DNA of 64,000 bases, taken from contig NZ_FOIB01000002.1 in the NCBI RefSeq assembly GCF_900111765.1, positions 868,001 to 932,000 of the forward strand, written 5' to 3'. Positions 49,813 to 59,243 of the stretch are shown here, one piece after another; the stretch's first letter is position 1, and each line of letters opens with the position of its first letter. This DNA comes from Myxococcus fulvus (lineage in GTDB: Bacteria; Myxococcota; Myxococcia; Myxococcales; Myxococcaceae). The translations under genes were made by a program, and so were the position numbers. The notes beneath the pieces were generated by a model. The model ran no database searches. It was not told the DNA's origin and saw only the letters and a program-made list of their open reading frames with translations.

Positions 49813-51537
49813 CTACTTCCGCACGCCGGCGTCGGCCGCGGGGGCGGTGGCCTCGCGCACCAGCTCCTCCGCGGTGACGTAGCGCGGCTCGATGTCCACC
49901 GGCACGTCCTTGAGCCGCTCGAGCACCTTGCGCACCGGCGGACGAATCACTCCCATCTTCGCCAGGAGCGCCTCGGCCGCCTTGCGGTCGCCCTTGGCCT
50001 GAATCTCCATCAACTGCTTCGTCAGCGCGGTGACGGACTTCTTCATCGTCTCCGGCACGACGGAGAAGGTGCCGTCGGCGGCGACCTTCACGGCGCCGGA
50101 GTCCAGGAAGTAGTTGAGCTGCAGCGCCACGCCCTTGCCGTGCGCCTCGTCGATGCCGAAGCGGATGGAGCGGAACGCGGAGGCCAGGAACGTCGTGTAC
50201 ATGGTGCGGCCCATCGACTTGTCGATGACACCCGTGTCCATCAGCCGCTGCAGCGCCCACAGGCCGGAGATGTCCGCCTTGGCCTCCTCGAGCGCGCTGG
50301 AGGACACCTGGAGCGCCTGGCGCACCGTCGTCGCCTTGCCGCCCACGGTGATGTTGTGCGGCCCCAGCCCGTGCATCAGCTCGTGCATCAGGATGTGCGT
50401 GAAGAAGGCGTCGAAGGCCACGTCCTGCTGGTCCTTGGCGGACAGCGCCACCTTCGCGATGGGCACCAGCACGCGCTGGAACTTGGCCTCCTGCACGTTC
50501 TTGAGCATGACCCGCTTGGAGCCCATGGCCTCCGTGACGCGCTCGTCGTTGGGCAGGTTGTACGCGGCCGTCTGCACGCCGCGGTTGGCGTCACCGGCGG
50601 AGAACAGGCTGTTGACGACGCGGATGGGGGCCAGCGCGCCCAGCTTCGGGTTGCGCAGCTTCGCGTCGATGGGCAGGTGGTTCTCCAAATCCTGGAGGTG
50701 GTCGCTGAACTTGGAGAGCTTCTGCGTCTCCGCGTCGTCGCGCAGGCCGACGAAGGCCTCGAACGCGGCCTTGTAGTTGAACCAGCCGTCCTCGTAGACC
50801 TCGTAGGGCCCCACGGTGGGCTCGATGCTCGCGTCCAGCTTCATCCAGGCGACTTCGCTCGCGTAGTAGTCGTTCGAGCCGAACGCGTCCGCGCGCGACT
50901 CCAGGAACGCCTTGAGCGTGGGCTGCTTCGTCAGCTGCGCGGCCTCGCGGAACAGGCGCGCGGCCTCGGCCAGCTCACCCTGGTACTCGATGCTGTACGG
51001 CACGGAGACGAACTTGCCGTCGGTGCCCCGGCGGATGGTCGTGTAGAAGCCCGTGGCCTCCTTCTGCTGGGCCTCCGGCAGCGACTTCACCCACGCCTCC
51101 ACCTGCGCCTTGGTGGCGCCGGCCGGATAGAAGTTGCCGGCCTCCGGCTTCGCGGGCACGCCGGGCAGGAACGGCCGCCCCTCGTCGAGGCTGTTCCACG
51201 GGCCCTTGTCCAACACGAACGCGTGCAGGCGCGCGCGGCCCAAGGGCGAGTCGTCCCGCGTGAGCCCCAGCAGCACCGTCTCGCTGCCCGCCCAGCGCTG
51301 GCGCAGGAAGAGCGCGTCCATCAGCTGCGAGGCCTGGACGATGCGCGCGAGCGCCTGACGCTCGTTGGCGGGCAGGGCCTTCAAGTCCACCTTCAGCTCC
51401 ACCGGGGCGAAGCGCGCGGTGAGGCGCTGCAATTCGGCGGCGTCGGGCAGGGCGGCGGGGGCGGCGGCGTGCTCGGCGGCGAGGGCGGAGCCGGACAGCA
51501 TCGCCGCACCGAGCACGGACAGGAGGGTTCGGTTCAT
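49813..51537 (-). CDS. Exported M49-family (dipeptidyl-peptidase III-like) metallopeptidase
   Basis: A 574-residue exported protein (signal peptide LLSVLGAAMLSGSALA). The zinc site is HELMH at 385-389 (HELMHGLGPHN) with the downstream pair Glu417/Glu418 in EEAKAD, the second-ligand segment typical of M49-like enzymes. The classical M49 sequence is HEXXGH; the HEXXH form here belongs to a bacterial subgroup. The family removes N-terminal dipeptides. It starts 178 bases from the divergent CBM gene and ends 79 bases before the crtW-like start. Confidence 0.78.
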   Translation of the reverse strand: MNRTLLSVLGAAMLSGSALAAEHAAAPAALPDAAELQRLTARFAPVELKVDLKALPANERQALARIVQASQLMDALFLRQRWAGSETVLLGLTRDDSPLGRARLHAFVLDKGPWNSLDEGRPFLPGVPAKPEAGNFYPAGATKAQVEAWVKSLPEAQQKEATGFYTTIRRGTDGKFVSVPYSIEYQGELAEAARLFREAAQLTKQPTLKAFLESRADAFGSNDYYASEVAWMKLDASIEPTVGPYEVYEDGWFNYKAAFEAFVGLRDDAETQKLSKFSDHLQDLENHLPIDAKLRNPKLGALAPIRVVNSLFSAGDANRGVQTAAYNLPNDERVTEAMGSKRVMLKNVQEAKFQRVLVPIAKVALSAKDQQDVAFDAFFTHILMHELMHGLGPHNITVGGKATTVRQALQVSSSALEEAKADISGLWALQRLMDTGVIDKSMGRTMYTTFLASAFRSIRFGIDEAHGKGVALQLNYFLDSGAVKVAADGTFSVVPETMKKSVTALTKQLMEIQAKGDRKAAEALLAKMGVIRPPVRKVLERLKDVPVDIEPRYVTAEELVREATAPAADAGVRK

Positions 51538-51715
51538 GGCCCTTCCCTACCCCAACGTCGCGCCCCCTCCCAGCGCTCCCGTGCTCCTGTACGCATCGGA
51601 ACATTCCAGCCACGACGGTTTGGCGGCGCGCGTCGGAGCGGGCTGACAACATGCGCAAGCCTGGATTTCCCGGGCAACCCAGGTGCCCTTCAATCCGGGC
51701 ACGCGAGGACTTCTC

Positions 51716-52516
51716 ATGACGACGACTCGAACCGACCCCCTGTCCCGCCGGGGTGCGCTGCCGGGGCTGCTGGTGGCCCTGTGCGTGGGGCTGTTCTCCT
51801 CCTCCGCCCTGGCGGCGGACGAGGTGCGCCTGCTCAAGGCGGTGAGCACCGTGAGCAGCCGCTATGGGCAGACGTGGCAGGACGTCACCTACCTCCTGGT
51901 GGTGAAGAACCTGGCCTACGAGAAGCAGGTCGCCATCCACGACAAGCAGCCGGACGGGACGTGGATTGATCTGGCGGCCAGCTACGCGGGCGACGCGGGC
52001 ACGGGCCACGAGCTGTGGAAGGTGACCCGGCAGTACCAGAGCTGGGGCACGTCCCCGCAGCCGACGCGCGATTTGGAGTTCGTGGCGAAGTACACGGTGA
52101 ATGGCCAGACGTACTGGGACAACAACGGCGGGGCCAACTACCAGCTGGTGCGCACCAACGGGCCGCTGCTCCCCCGCGCCAACGTGCTGGTGGGCAGCAG
52201 CTACTGGCAGCCCACGGGTGAGGTGGACATCGGCATCGACGTGAAGAACCTCGCCTACACCAAGAGCGTCACGGTGGTGTATTCGACGGACAACTGGGCC
52301 ACGTCCCACGAGGTCGCCGCGGCCTTCGTCCCCGGCTACTCGGTGGGCTACGCGTACATCTCCAGCCCCAACCCGTACGGCGTGGAGCGCTGGCAGGCGC
52401 GCATCCCGGCCGGGTCCGGCACGCCGCAGTACTACATCCGGTACGAGGTGAACGGACAGACGTACTGGGACAACAACTTCGGCTACAACTACCCGCCCAT
52501 CTACCCTCCCCTCTAG
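51716..52516 (+). CDS. Secreted protein with two CBM21-like carbohydrate-binding modules
   Basis: A 266-residue exported protein with signal peptide LLVALCVGLFSSSALA. It has two related modules. Each ends in the CBM21 signature: YTVNGQTYWDNNGGANY in module one and YEVNGQTYWDNNFGYNY in module two, the motif that binds glycogen or starch and glycogen-associated proteins. No catalytic domain is present. The ATG at 51716 has a GAGGA site. It may bind storage or matrix polysaccharide outside the cell; this is inference. Confidence 0.8.
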   Translation: MTTTRTDPLSRRGALPGLLVALCVGLFSSSALAADEVRLLKAVSTVSSRYGQTWQDVTYLLVVKNLAYEKQVAIHDKQPDGTWIDLAASYAGDAGTGHELWKVTRQYQSWGTSPQPTRDLEFVAKYTVNGQTYWDNNGGANYQLVRTNGPLLPRANVLVGSSYWQPTGEVDIGIDVKNLAYTKSVTVVYSTDNWATSHEVAAAFVPGYSVGYAYISSPNPYGVERWQARIPAGSGTPQYYIRYEVNGQTYWDNNFGYNYPPIYPPL

Positions 52517-52664
52517 CCCTCCCGAGGGCCGACCCGGGGGCCTGGCCGTCCAGCGCCGGGCCCGCCGGGGGGCATTCGGGCGACGGCCCTCGACAGGCCG
52601 GTTTGCATGGTTATGGGGAGACGACGCTTCGCGCCCACACGGGGCGCCCGGAGGCCTTGAACCC

Positions 52665-54632
52665 ATGACCGTCGACGCTTCCCCCCAGCGGGAAACCCAC
52701 GCCTTCCAGGCGGAGATCAACCAGCTCCTCAGCCTGGTCATCAACTCGCTCTACAGCCACAAGGAGATCTTCCTCCGGGAGCTGGTCTCCAACGCCTCGG
52801 ACGCGCTCGACAGGCTGCGCTTCCGCGCGATTACGGAGCCGGAGCTGCTCGCGGACGCGCCGGAGCTGGAGCTGCGCATCATTCCGGACGCGGAGAAGAA
52901 CACCCTCACCATCGAGGACACCGGCGTCGGCATGTCGCACGACGAGCTGGTGAAGAACCTGGGCACCATCGCCCACTCCGGCTCGCGCGAGTTCATCCAG
53001 GCCATGACTCAGCGTGGCCAGAAGGACATGCAGCTCATCGGCCAGTTCGGCGTGGGCTTCTACAGCGCGTACCTCGTGGCCGACCGCGTGGAGGTCATCA
53101 GCCGCGCCGCCGGCAAGGACAGCCAGGCGTGGAAGTGGACGTCCGAGGCGCACGGCACCTTCACCGTGGAGCCCGCCGAGCGCGCCGCCCGGGGCACCTC
53201 CGTCATCCTCCACCTCAAGGAGGACCAGAAGGAGTTCCTGGACGAGTGGCGCGTGCGCTCGCTGATTACCCAGTACTCCGACTACGTCGGCCACCCCATC
53301 AAGCTCCAGGTGACCAAGACGACGGGCACGGGGGACGACGCCAAGACGGAGAGCGCGCTGGAGGTGGTGAACAAGGCGAGCGCCCTGTGGCAGCGCGCGA
53401 AGTCGGACATCACCGAGGAGCAGTACCAGGAGTTCTACAAGCACCTGACGCACGACTGGGAGAAGCCGCTCGCGTGGACGCACTTCAAGGCGGACGGCAA
53501 CCAGCAGTTCACCGGGCTGCTCTTCCTGCCGAAGAACCCGCCGTTCGACCTGAACGCGCAGCAGCAGCGCGGGGTGCGGCTGTTCGTCAAGCGCGTGTTC
53601 ATCATGGACCGCTGCGAGGAGCTGGTGCCGCAGTGGCTGCGCTTCGTGCGCGGCGTCATCGACTCGGATGACCTGCCGCTCAACGTGTCGCGCGAGCTGC
53701 TGCAGGACTCGCAGGTGGTGCGCGCCATCCGCAAGCACGTGGTGAAGAAGTCGCTGGACCTCTTGGAGAAGCTCGCCAAGGACAAGCCCGAGGACTACAC
53801 GACGTTCTGGAAGGCCTTCGGCACGGTGCTCAAGGAGGCGCTGGCCACCGAGGCCGAGCACAAGGACAAGGTGGGCGGCCTCTTGCGCTACGAGAGCTCG
53901 CGCGACGAGGGGCTCACGTCCCTGGCCGACTACGTGTCGCGGATGAAGGAGGGCCAGGAGGCGCTCTATTACATCTACGGCGAGTCCCGGAAGGCGGTGG
54001 AGGACAGCCCGCATCTGGAGGCGCTCAAGCAGCGCGGCTACGAGGTCCTCTTCATGACGGACCCGGTGGACGAGTGGGCGGCGCAGGGCCTGCGCGAGTT
54101 CCAGGGCAAGCCGCTGGTGTCCGCGCTCCAGGCGGACCTGAAGCTGCAGTCCACGGACGAGCAGAAGAAGGAGCACGAGGAGAAGAGCGAGGGGCTCAAG
54201 GGGCTCACGTCGCGGATGAAGGACGTGCTGCAGGACTCGGTGCGCGAGGTGCGCGTGTCGGACCGGCTCACGGACTCGCCGGTGTGCCTCGTCGTTCCGG
54301 AGGGCGGCTCGCCCGCGTACCTGGAGCGGCTGCTCCAGCAGCGGGGTAAGGGAATGCCGAGGGTGAAGCGCATCCTCGAGGTCAATCCCAAGCACCCGGT
54401 CATCGAGCACCTGAAGACGCTCCATGCCCAGGACCCGGCCCAGGCGCAGGTGGCCGAGTGGATTGAACTGCTGCATGACCAGGCGCTGCTCACCGAGGGC
54501 AGCACCATCTCCGACCCGAACCGCTTCGCGCGCCGGCTGACGACGCTGCTCACGCAGGTGGCGGGGCAGGCCGTGAAGGCGCCCATGCCCGATGCGCCGA
54601 AGCCGGAGGCCCCGGCGCAGGCCGCGAGCTAG
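52665..54632 (+). CDS. htpG: Molecular chaperone HtpG (Hsp90)
   Basis: A 655-residue ATPase chaperone. N-terminal ATP-binding blocks are intact: LYSHKEIFLRELVSNASDALDRL, IEDTGVGM and LIGQFGVGFYSAYLVAD. The middle domain has LPLNVSREL LQ-type sequence and the C-terminal dimerisation region follows; the last 15 residues are a Pro/Ala tail. The ATG has a GGAGG site. Length matches the family. Confidence 0.95.
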   Translation: MTVDASPQRETHAFQAEINQLLSLVINSLYSHKEIFLRELVSNASDALDRLRFRAITEPELLADAPELELRIIPDAEKNTLTIEDTGVGMSHDELVKNLGTIAHSGSREFIQAMTQRGQKDMQLIGQFGVGFYSAYLVADRVEVISRAAGKDSQAWKWTSEAHGTFTVEPAERAARGTSVILHLKEDQKEFLDEWRVRSLITQYSDYVGHPIKLQVTKTTGTGDDAKTESALEVVNKASALWQRAKSDITEEQYQEFYKHLTHDWEKPLAWTHFKADGNQQFTGLLFLPKNPPFDLNAQQQRGVRLFVKRVFIMDRCEELVPQWLRFVRGVIDSDDLPLNVSRELLQDSQVVRAIRKHVVKKSLDLLEKLAKDKPEDYTTFWKAFGTVLKEALATEAEHKDKVGGLLRYESSRDEGLTSLADYVSRMKEGQEALYYIYGESRKAVEDSPHLEALKQRGYEVLFMTDPVDEWAAQGLREFQGKPLVSALQADLKLQSTDEQKKEHEEKSEGLKGLTSRMKDVLQDSVREVRVSDRLTDSPVCLVVPEGGSPAYLERLLQQRGKGMPRVKRILEVNPKHPVIEHLKTLHAQDPAQAQVAEWIELLHDQALLTEGSTISDPNRFARRLTTLLTQVAGQAVKAPMPDAPKPEAPAQAAS

Positions 54633-54651
54633 ACACGGTACTGGGGTGAAA

Positions 54652-54679
54652 GGGCCTCCACTCGCGAGGGTGGAGGTCC
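54652..54679 (+). terminator. Hairpin terminator after htpG
   Basis: Arms GGGCCTCCAC and GTGGAGGTCC pair over ten bases with one G-U around an eight-base loop, 20 bases after the stop codon. No strong U-run follows. Confidence 0.5.
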
Positions 54680-54776
54680 TCGGACACCGGGCGCGGGAGG
54701 GGCCTTTCGCCGCCTTTCGCGCGATTCGCCGGCGCACAATTAGACAGCCTTGTGAGCGATAGGGAATGATGGCTGG

Positions 54777-55706
54777 ATGTCCCAGACCTCTTTCGCCGTC
54801 TTCACTTGCGACATCCTCCCGACGGCGGACGCCTCTGTCCGCTCCGCCATCCAGGGAGTGGTCCGCGCGGAGCTCAGCAAGCCCCACCGTCGCGTGCGCC
54901 AGCCGCTCGGCAACCAGTGGCTGGTGCGCTTCGACGACGGTGGCTTCAACGCCTTCGTGCTGGTGCTCAGCACGCTGCGCGCGCGCTACCCGGAGTCCTT
55001 CCGCTACCTGGTCGTCGGTTGGAACGACATGGGCTCGGTGGCGCTCTATCCGTTGGGTGGGGCGACGCCCACCACGCTGAGCCTGGTCACCGCGATGGCC
55101 GCCGTGGCCTCGGGCGCGGACGAGCTGGCGGCGCCGCTGCTCTTGGCCTCGGGCCCGCTCACCGCAGACGACTTCCCGCTGCAGTGGGCGGACGAGGCGG
55201 GTGAGGCGCAGAGCCTCCTGGGCGCGGCGGCGGCGCGGACCCGGCGCGTGGCGACTCCGGGTCCCCGTCGGAGCGTGACGCGGACGCCCCGTGCGCCCGC
55301 GCCCGTCGTCAGCGCGGCGCCCGCGCAGGCCGAGGTGGTGGTGAGCGCGGTCGAGGTGGCGCCTGCTCCCGTGGTGAGCGAGGCCCCCGCGACGGAGGCC
55401 ACCAGCGGCGGACGCAAGGGTGCGCGTCGCAAGGGCGCGCGCAAGGCCGGCACGGCGCGGGCGAAGAAGGCCGCGGGCGGCAAGGCGCGTGGGAAGCAGG
55501 CCGCCAAGGTGGCCCGGACGGAGCGCACGGAGGAGGCCGCGAAGCGTCGGCGTCCCACCGCGACGAGCAAGCGGACCGGTGGCAAGCGCCGGGGCACCGC
55601 GGTCAGCGCGAAGCGCTCCACGTCGGGCAAGCCCAAGGTGGCCAAGGCGAAGACCAAGAGCCCTCGCGCGGCGACGAAGCGCAAGGGCAAGAAGGGCGCT
55701 CGCTGA
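54777..55706 (+). CDS. Protein with histone H1-like Lys/Ala/Arg-rich C-terminal tail
   Basis: A 309-residue protein. Residues 1-140 form a folded domain (SFAVFTCDILPTADASVRS...LVRFDDGGFNAFVLVLSTLRARYPESFRYLVVGWNDMG) that I do not recognise; it has the feel of a small nucleotide- or effector-related domain. A Pro/Val/Ala linker (about 165-205) leads to a basic tail of roughly 100 residues made of Lys, Arg, Ala, Thr and Gly (KGARRKGARKAG, AKKAAGGKARGKQAAK, RAATKRKGKKGAR). Such tails bind DNA non-specifically, as in histone H1 and myxobacterial HMGA/H1-like proteins. No signal peptide. Confidence 0.65.
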   Translation: MSQTSFAVFTCDILPTADASVRSAIQGVVRAELSKPHRRVRQPLGNQWLVRFDDGGFNAFVLVLSTLRARYPESFRYLVVGWNDMGSVALYPLGGATPTTLSLVTAMAAVASGADELAAPLLLASGPLTADDFPLQWADEAGEAQSLLGAAAARTRRVATPGPRRSVTRTPRAPAPVVSAAPAQAEVVVSAVEVAPAPVVSEAPATEATSGGRKGARRKGARKAGTARAKKAAGGKARGKQAAKVARTERTEEAAKRRRPTATSKRTGGKRRGTAVSAKRSTSGKPKVAKAKTKSPRAATKRKGKKGAR

Positions 55707-55754
55707 ACTGAGGTCCGTGACGCCGCGCGCGGCGGATGTGCGCGGCGTCTTGCT

Positions 55755-57002
55755 TCACAACCCCATGTCGAGCAGCACCGCCTCCGCCGCGCGCCGTCCC
55801 GAGCCCAGCGCACCGTGGATGGACGCGCTGTCCCGATGGTCGCCGCACACGTAGAGCCCCGGTGACAGTCGCACCGGCCGATGCGGCGGCTCCAGCGCGG
55901 CCACGGTCTGCGCCGGCAGCGCGAACGGCAGCGAGTACGTGCGCAGGTGCCGCCAGTCCGTCACCGCGGCGCCGAACCACTCCGCCAGCTCCACGCTCAC
56001 CCGCTCGCGCAGCGCCGCCTCATCCGAGTGCACGCCCAGCACGGACACGGACACGAGCGCCTGTCCGCGCGGCGCATACGCGGGCGACACCTCGCTCATC
56101 ACCGCGACGTTGTTCACCACGCCCTTGCCGTCACCATTGAGCAACAGCCACGGCCCCTCCACCGGAGGCTCCGGCGCGGCGAAGTACAGACACGTCACCG
56201 CGTTCATCGTCGGCACCGGCATCCCGGGGAGCAGCCGCGCCGCGGCCAACGGGTCCGTGGCCACCACCACCGCCTTCGCGCCCAGCATCTCCCCATCCGC
56301 CAGCCGCACCCGGTGCCCCCACACGTCGGCCACGGGCGCATGCCTTCGCAGCGCGACGGGCGGCAGCTTCGCGGCGAGCTGCTCCGCAATCACACCCATC
56401 CCCTGCTCCGGCACCCCGGCCTCGCCCGAGGCGAACATCCGGAAGACGAACTCCAGGAAGCGGCTGGACGTGTTCAGCGAGCGGTCCAGGAAGATGCCCG
56501 CGAGGAAGGGCCGCAGGAAGCCCTCCACCATCTCCTCCGTGAAGCCCAGCTCCTCCAGGTAGCGCCGCGAGGTGCGCTGGGGACGCAGCCACACGTCCTC
56601 GTCCTCTCCCGAGCGCGACAGCTGCCGCAGCTCCAGCACACGCAGCTTGTCGCCGAACGTCCCGGGCACATCGAGCAGGTGCGAGAGCGCCGTCATCGGC
56701 TGACGCAGCGGGTCCGCCACCGTGCACAGCCGTCCCTGTCGCCACACCTTCGCGCCCGGCATGAAGCGCCGCAGCCGCAGCGCCTCCAGGTCGAGCAGCT
56801 TGCGCCCCTCCGGGTAGGCCGTCAGGTACACCTGGAACCCACGGTCCAGCAGGAAGCCCTCATGAGCATCCGTGCGGACGCGGCCGCCGGGAGCATCCCC
56901 GGCTTCCAGGACCACCACTTTCAAGCGGGATTGGACGAGCGCTCGCGCGCACGCCAGCCCCGCGAGACCCGCGCCCACGACGATGACGTCCGGGTTCGAC
57001 AC
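55755..57002 (-). CDS. FAD-dependent amine-oxidase-family oxidoreductase
   Basis: A 415-residue flavoprotein. The N-terminal FAD site is [17 protein letters not shown] with Glu in [15 protein letters not shown], and the C-terminal FAD block [28 protein letters not shown] closes the fold. This is the amine-oxidase/protoporphyrinogen-oxidase/carotenoid-desaturase group; I cannot tell the substrate. Possible starts are GTG 57002, 57014 and 57020; 57002 has GGGAG five bases upstream, while 57020 has GGAGGGGAG. The frame continues far upstream without family sequence. It is divergent from the DAHP synthase gene. Confidence 0.8.
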   Translation of the reverse strand: MSNPDVIVVGAGLAGLACARALVQSRLKVVVLEAGDAPGGRVRTDAHEGFLLDRGFQVYLTAYPEGRKLLDLEALRLRRFMPGAKVWRQGRLCTVADPLRQPMTALSHLLDVPGTFGDKLRVLELRQLSRSGEDEDVWLRPQRTSRRYLEELGFTEEMVEGFLRPFLAGIFLDRSLNTSSRFLEFVFRMFASGEAGVPEQGMGVIAEQLAAKLPPVALRRHAPVADVWGHRVRLADGEMLGAKAVVVATDPLAAARLLPGMPVPTMNAVTCLYFAAPEPPVEGPWLLLNGDGKGVVNNVAVMSEVSPAYAPRGQALVSVSVLGVHSDEAALRERVSVELAEWFGAAVTDWRHLRTYSLPFALPAQTVAALEPPHRPVRLSPGLYVCGDHRDSASIHGALGSGRRAAEAVLLDMGL

Positions 57003-57060
57003 GCGCTCTCCCACATCCACGCTGGCTCCCCTCCATGCTGGTGCGGCGAGCGCGCGGGCC

Positions 57061-57086
57061 GCAACCCGTACCGTCGTCCGGGTTGC
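57061..57086. promoter_or_regulatory. Hairpin in the aro-trp operon leader, first copy
   Basis: Perfect eight-base arms GCAACCCG and CGGGTTGC with a ten-base loop, in the 192-base region between the divergent flavoprotein and DAHP synthase genes. It may be part of the leader transcript or a binding site. Confidence 0.4.
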
Positions 57087-57102
57087 TCGGGAGCGAACAC
57101 TT

Positions 57103-57171
57103 GTGCAGAACTGGAAGGCGAGGCGCCACATGCAAGAGCCTCGAAACGCCGGGCTTCCCGGCGTCACCTGA
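57103..57171 (+). CDS. Possible leader peptide upstream of the aro-trp operon
   Basis: A 22-residue frame from GTG 57103 (or ATG 57130, 13 residues) to TGA 57169, with GGGAG about ten bases before the GTG. It has one Trp codon and overlaps the stable hairpin at 57146. It ends 23 bases before the DAHP synthase start. A single Trp codon is weak evidence for classic attenuation, so this is a low-confidence call. Confidence 0.2.
   Translation: MQNWKARRHMQEPRNAGLPGVT
57146..57164 (+). promoter_or_regulatory. Stable hairpin just before the DAHP synthase gene
   Basis: Perfect eight-base arms ACGCCGGG and CCCGGCGT around a three-base loop, 30 bases before the start codon. No U-run follows, so it is more likely a translational or processing element than a terminator. 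Confidence 0.45.
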
Positions 57172-57194
57172 GTGGAGAGAAGGCGGGTTACCCC

Positions 57195-58220
57195 ATGTTG
57201 ATCGTGATGCGACCAGACGCGACGGCCCAGGACATCGAGCGTGTGAACGACGAGATCCGCCGCCGTGGCTGGCAACCGCACGCGATTCCAGGGGGCACTC
57301 GCACGGCCATCGGCATCACCGGCAACCCCGGCGCGGTGGAGCCCGAACCCTTCCGGGTGCTGCCCGGCGTCGCGGACGCGGTCTCCATCTCCCAGCCGTT
57401 CAAGCTCGTCAGCCGCGAGGTGAAGCCGGACGACACGCAGCTGCGCGTGGGCAACCTCACCATCGGCGGCGCGTCCTTCCACGTCATCGCCGGGCCGTGC
57501 TCGGTGGAGTCGCGCGAGCAGATTCTGTCCACCGCCCACGCGGTGAAGAAGTCGGGCGCCACCATGCTGCGCGGCGGCGCGTTCAAGCCGCGCACCAGCC
57601 CCTACGAGTTCCAGGGCCTCAAGGGTGACGGGCTCGCGCTCCTGGCCGAGGCGCGCCAGGAGACGGGCCTGCTCGTCACCACCGAGGTGAAGGACACCGC
57701 GACGCTGGACGCGGTGGCGGACGCCACGGACATCCTCCAGATTGGCGCGCGCAACATGCAGAACTTCAGCCTGCTGGAGGCGGTGGGCGAGCGGCGCAAG
57801 CCCGTGCTGCTCAAGCGCGGCATGAGCGCGACCATCAAGGAGCTGTTGATGGCGGCCGAGTACATCGTCGCGCGCGGCAACACCCAGGTCATCCTCTGCG
57901 AGCGCGGCATCCGCACGTTCGAGACGATGACGCGCAACACGTTGGACCTGAACGCCGTGCCCATGCTCAAGCAGCTCTCGCACCTGCCCGTCTTCGTGGA
58001 CCCCTCGCACGGCATCGGCGTGCGCAAGGCGGTGCCGGCGATGATGCGGGCGGCGGTGGCGGTGGGGGCCGACGGCATCATCGTGGAAGTGCACCCCGAC
58101 CCGCCGCGCGCGAAGTCGGACGGCGCCCAGTCGTTGGACTTCTCCGAGTTCGACAAGTCCATGAACGAAGTGCGGGCGATTGCACAGGCCATGGGCCGTG
58201 AAGTCGTGCGGTTGGGATAG
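57195..58220 (+). CDS. aroF: 3-deoxy-7-phosphoheptulonate synthase (DAHP synthase, type I-beta)
   Basis: A 341-residue enzyme that joins PEP and erythrose 4-phosphate, the first step of the shikimate pathway. An N-terminal ferredoxin-like regulatory domain (about 1-70, [20 protein letters not shown]) precedes the barrel, as in Thermotoga- and Bacillus-type enzymes. The metal/PEP blocks [23 protein letters not shown], the KRG and the FVDPSHGIG block are intact. The feedback effector is unknown. It heads the trp operon, six bases before trpD, so its output is tied to tryptophan synthesis. The gene letter is only a label; aroF, aroG and aroA are all used for this type. Confidence 0.9.
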   Translation: MLIVMRPDATAQDIERVNDEIRRRGWQPHAIPGGTRTAIGITGNPGAVEPEPFRVLPGVADAVSISQPFKLVSREVKPDDTQLRVGNLTIGGASFHVIAGPCSVESREQILSTAHAVKKSGATMLRGGAFKPRTSPYEFQGLKGDGLALLAEARQETGLLVTTEVKDTATLDAVADATDILQIGARNMQNFSLLEAVGERRKPVLLKRGMSATIKELLMAAEYIVARGNTQVILCERGIRTFETMTRNTLDLNAVPMLKQLSHLPVFVDPSHGIGVRKAVPAMMRAAVAVGADGIIVEVHPDPPRAKSDGAQSLDFSEFDKSMNEVRAIAQAMGREVVRLG

Positions 58221-58226
58221 CGCGCG

Positions 58227-59243
58227 ATGACCCTCAAGGAAGCGCTGGGCAAGGTGGTGGGCCGGCGCGACCTCACCCGCGAGGAGATGGCCCGGGTCAT
58301 GGGCCTGATGCTCGCGGGCGAGGCATCGCCTGCTCAAGTGGGGGCGCTGGCGACGGCGCTCAAGATGAAGGGTGAGACCGAGGACGAAATCCTCGGCGCC
58401 GCGGAGGCCATGCGGGCCTGCGCGGCGAAGCTGTCTCCGCGCGCGCAGGTGGTGCTCGACACCTGCGGCACGGGCGGGGACGGCGCGCACACCTTCAACA
58501 TCTCCACCGCGGTGGCCTTCGTGGCCGCCGGGGCGGGGGTGACGGTGGCCAAGCACGGCAACCGCGCGGTCTCCAGTCGGTGCGGCAGCGCGGACGTGCT
58601 CGCCGCGCTGGGTGTGTCCATGGAGCGTCCGCATGAGCGCGTCGCGCTCGACATCGACGAATACGGCGTGGGGTTCCTCTTCGCGCCCTCGCACCACAGC
58701 GCGCTCAAGCACGTGGCACAGGCGCGGCGGGACATGGGCTTTCACAGCATGTTCAACCTGCTGGGGCCGCTGACCAACCCGGCCGGCGCGCGCTATCAGC
58801 TGCTCGGCACCTTCGACGGCAAGCGCGTGGAGCAGACGGCGCGAGTGCTGGGGCGGCTGGGCAGCCGGCGCGCGTGGGTGGTGCACGGCCACGACGGGCT
58901 GGATGAAATCTCACCCTGCGCGCCCACCGAGGTGGCGGAGCTGCGAGAGGACGGCACGGTGCGCTGCTTCACGGTGCGGCCCGAGGACGCGGGGCTCGAG
59001 GTGGTGCCGCGCGAGGCCATCGCGGGCGGTGACGCGGACGAGAACGCGAAGCGGCTGCGCTCGCTGCTGGACGGTGAGCGCTCCGGGCTGCGCACGGCGG
59101 TGCTGCTCAACGCGGCGGCGTCGCTCGTGGTGGTCGGTCAGGCGAACGACCTGCGCGAGGGCGTGAAGAAGGCGGAGCACGCCATCGACTCGGGCGCGGC
59201 GTCGCGCAAGCTCGCCTCGCTCATCCATGGGGCCGTGTCATGA
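58227..59243 (+). CDS. trpD: Anthranilate phosphoribosyltransferase
   Basis: A 338-residue enzyme that joins anthranilate to PRPP. The PRPP/Mg site DTCGTGGDGAHTFNIST and the anthranilate-side GNRAVSSRCGSADVLAALG block are intact, with the HHSALKHVAQARRDMGFHSMFNLLGPLTNPA segment. No fused TrpG domain is present. The ATG at 58227 follows the DAHP synthase stop by six bases and its stop overlaps trpC (ATGA). Confidence 0.95.
   Translation: MTLKEALGKVVGRRDLTREEMARVMGLMLAGEASPAQVGALATALKMKGETEDEILGAAEAMRACAAKLSPRAQVVLDTCGTGGDGAHTFNISTAVAFVAAGAGVTVAKHGNRAVSSRCGSADVLAALGVSMERPHERVALDIDEYGVGFLFAPSHHSALKHVAQARRDMGFHSMFNLLGPLTNPAGARYQLLGTFDGKRVEQTARVLGRLGSRRAWVVHGHDGLDEISPCAPTEVAELREDGTVRCFTVRPEDAGLEVVPREAIAGGDADENAKRLRSLLDGERSGLRTAVLLNAAASLVVVGQANDLREGVKKAEHAIDSGAASRKLASLIHGAVS

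Noticed and set aside
57003-58892. Upstream extension of the flavoprotein frame to 58892
   Set aside because: It runs antisense through DAHP synthase and trpD; the FAD fold begins right at 57002-57020.
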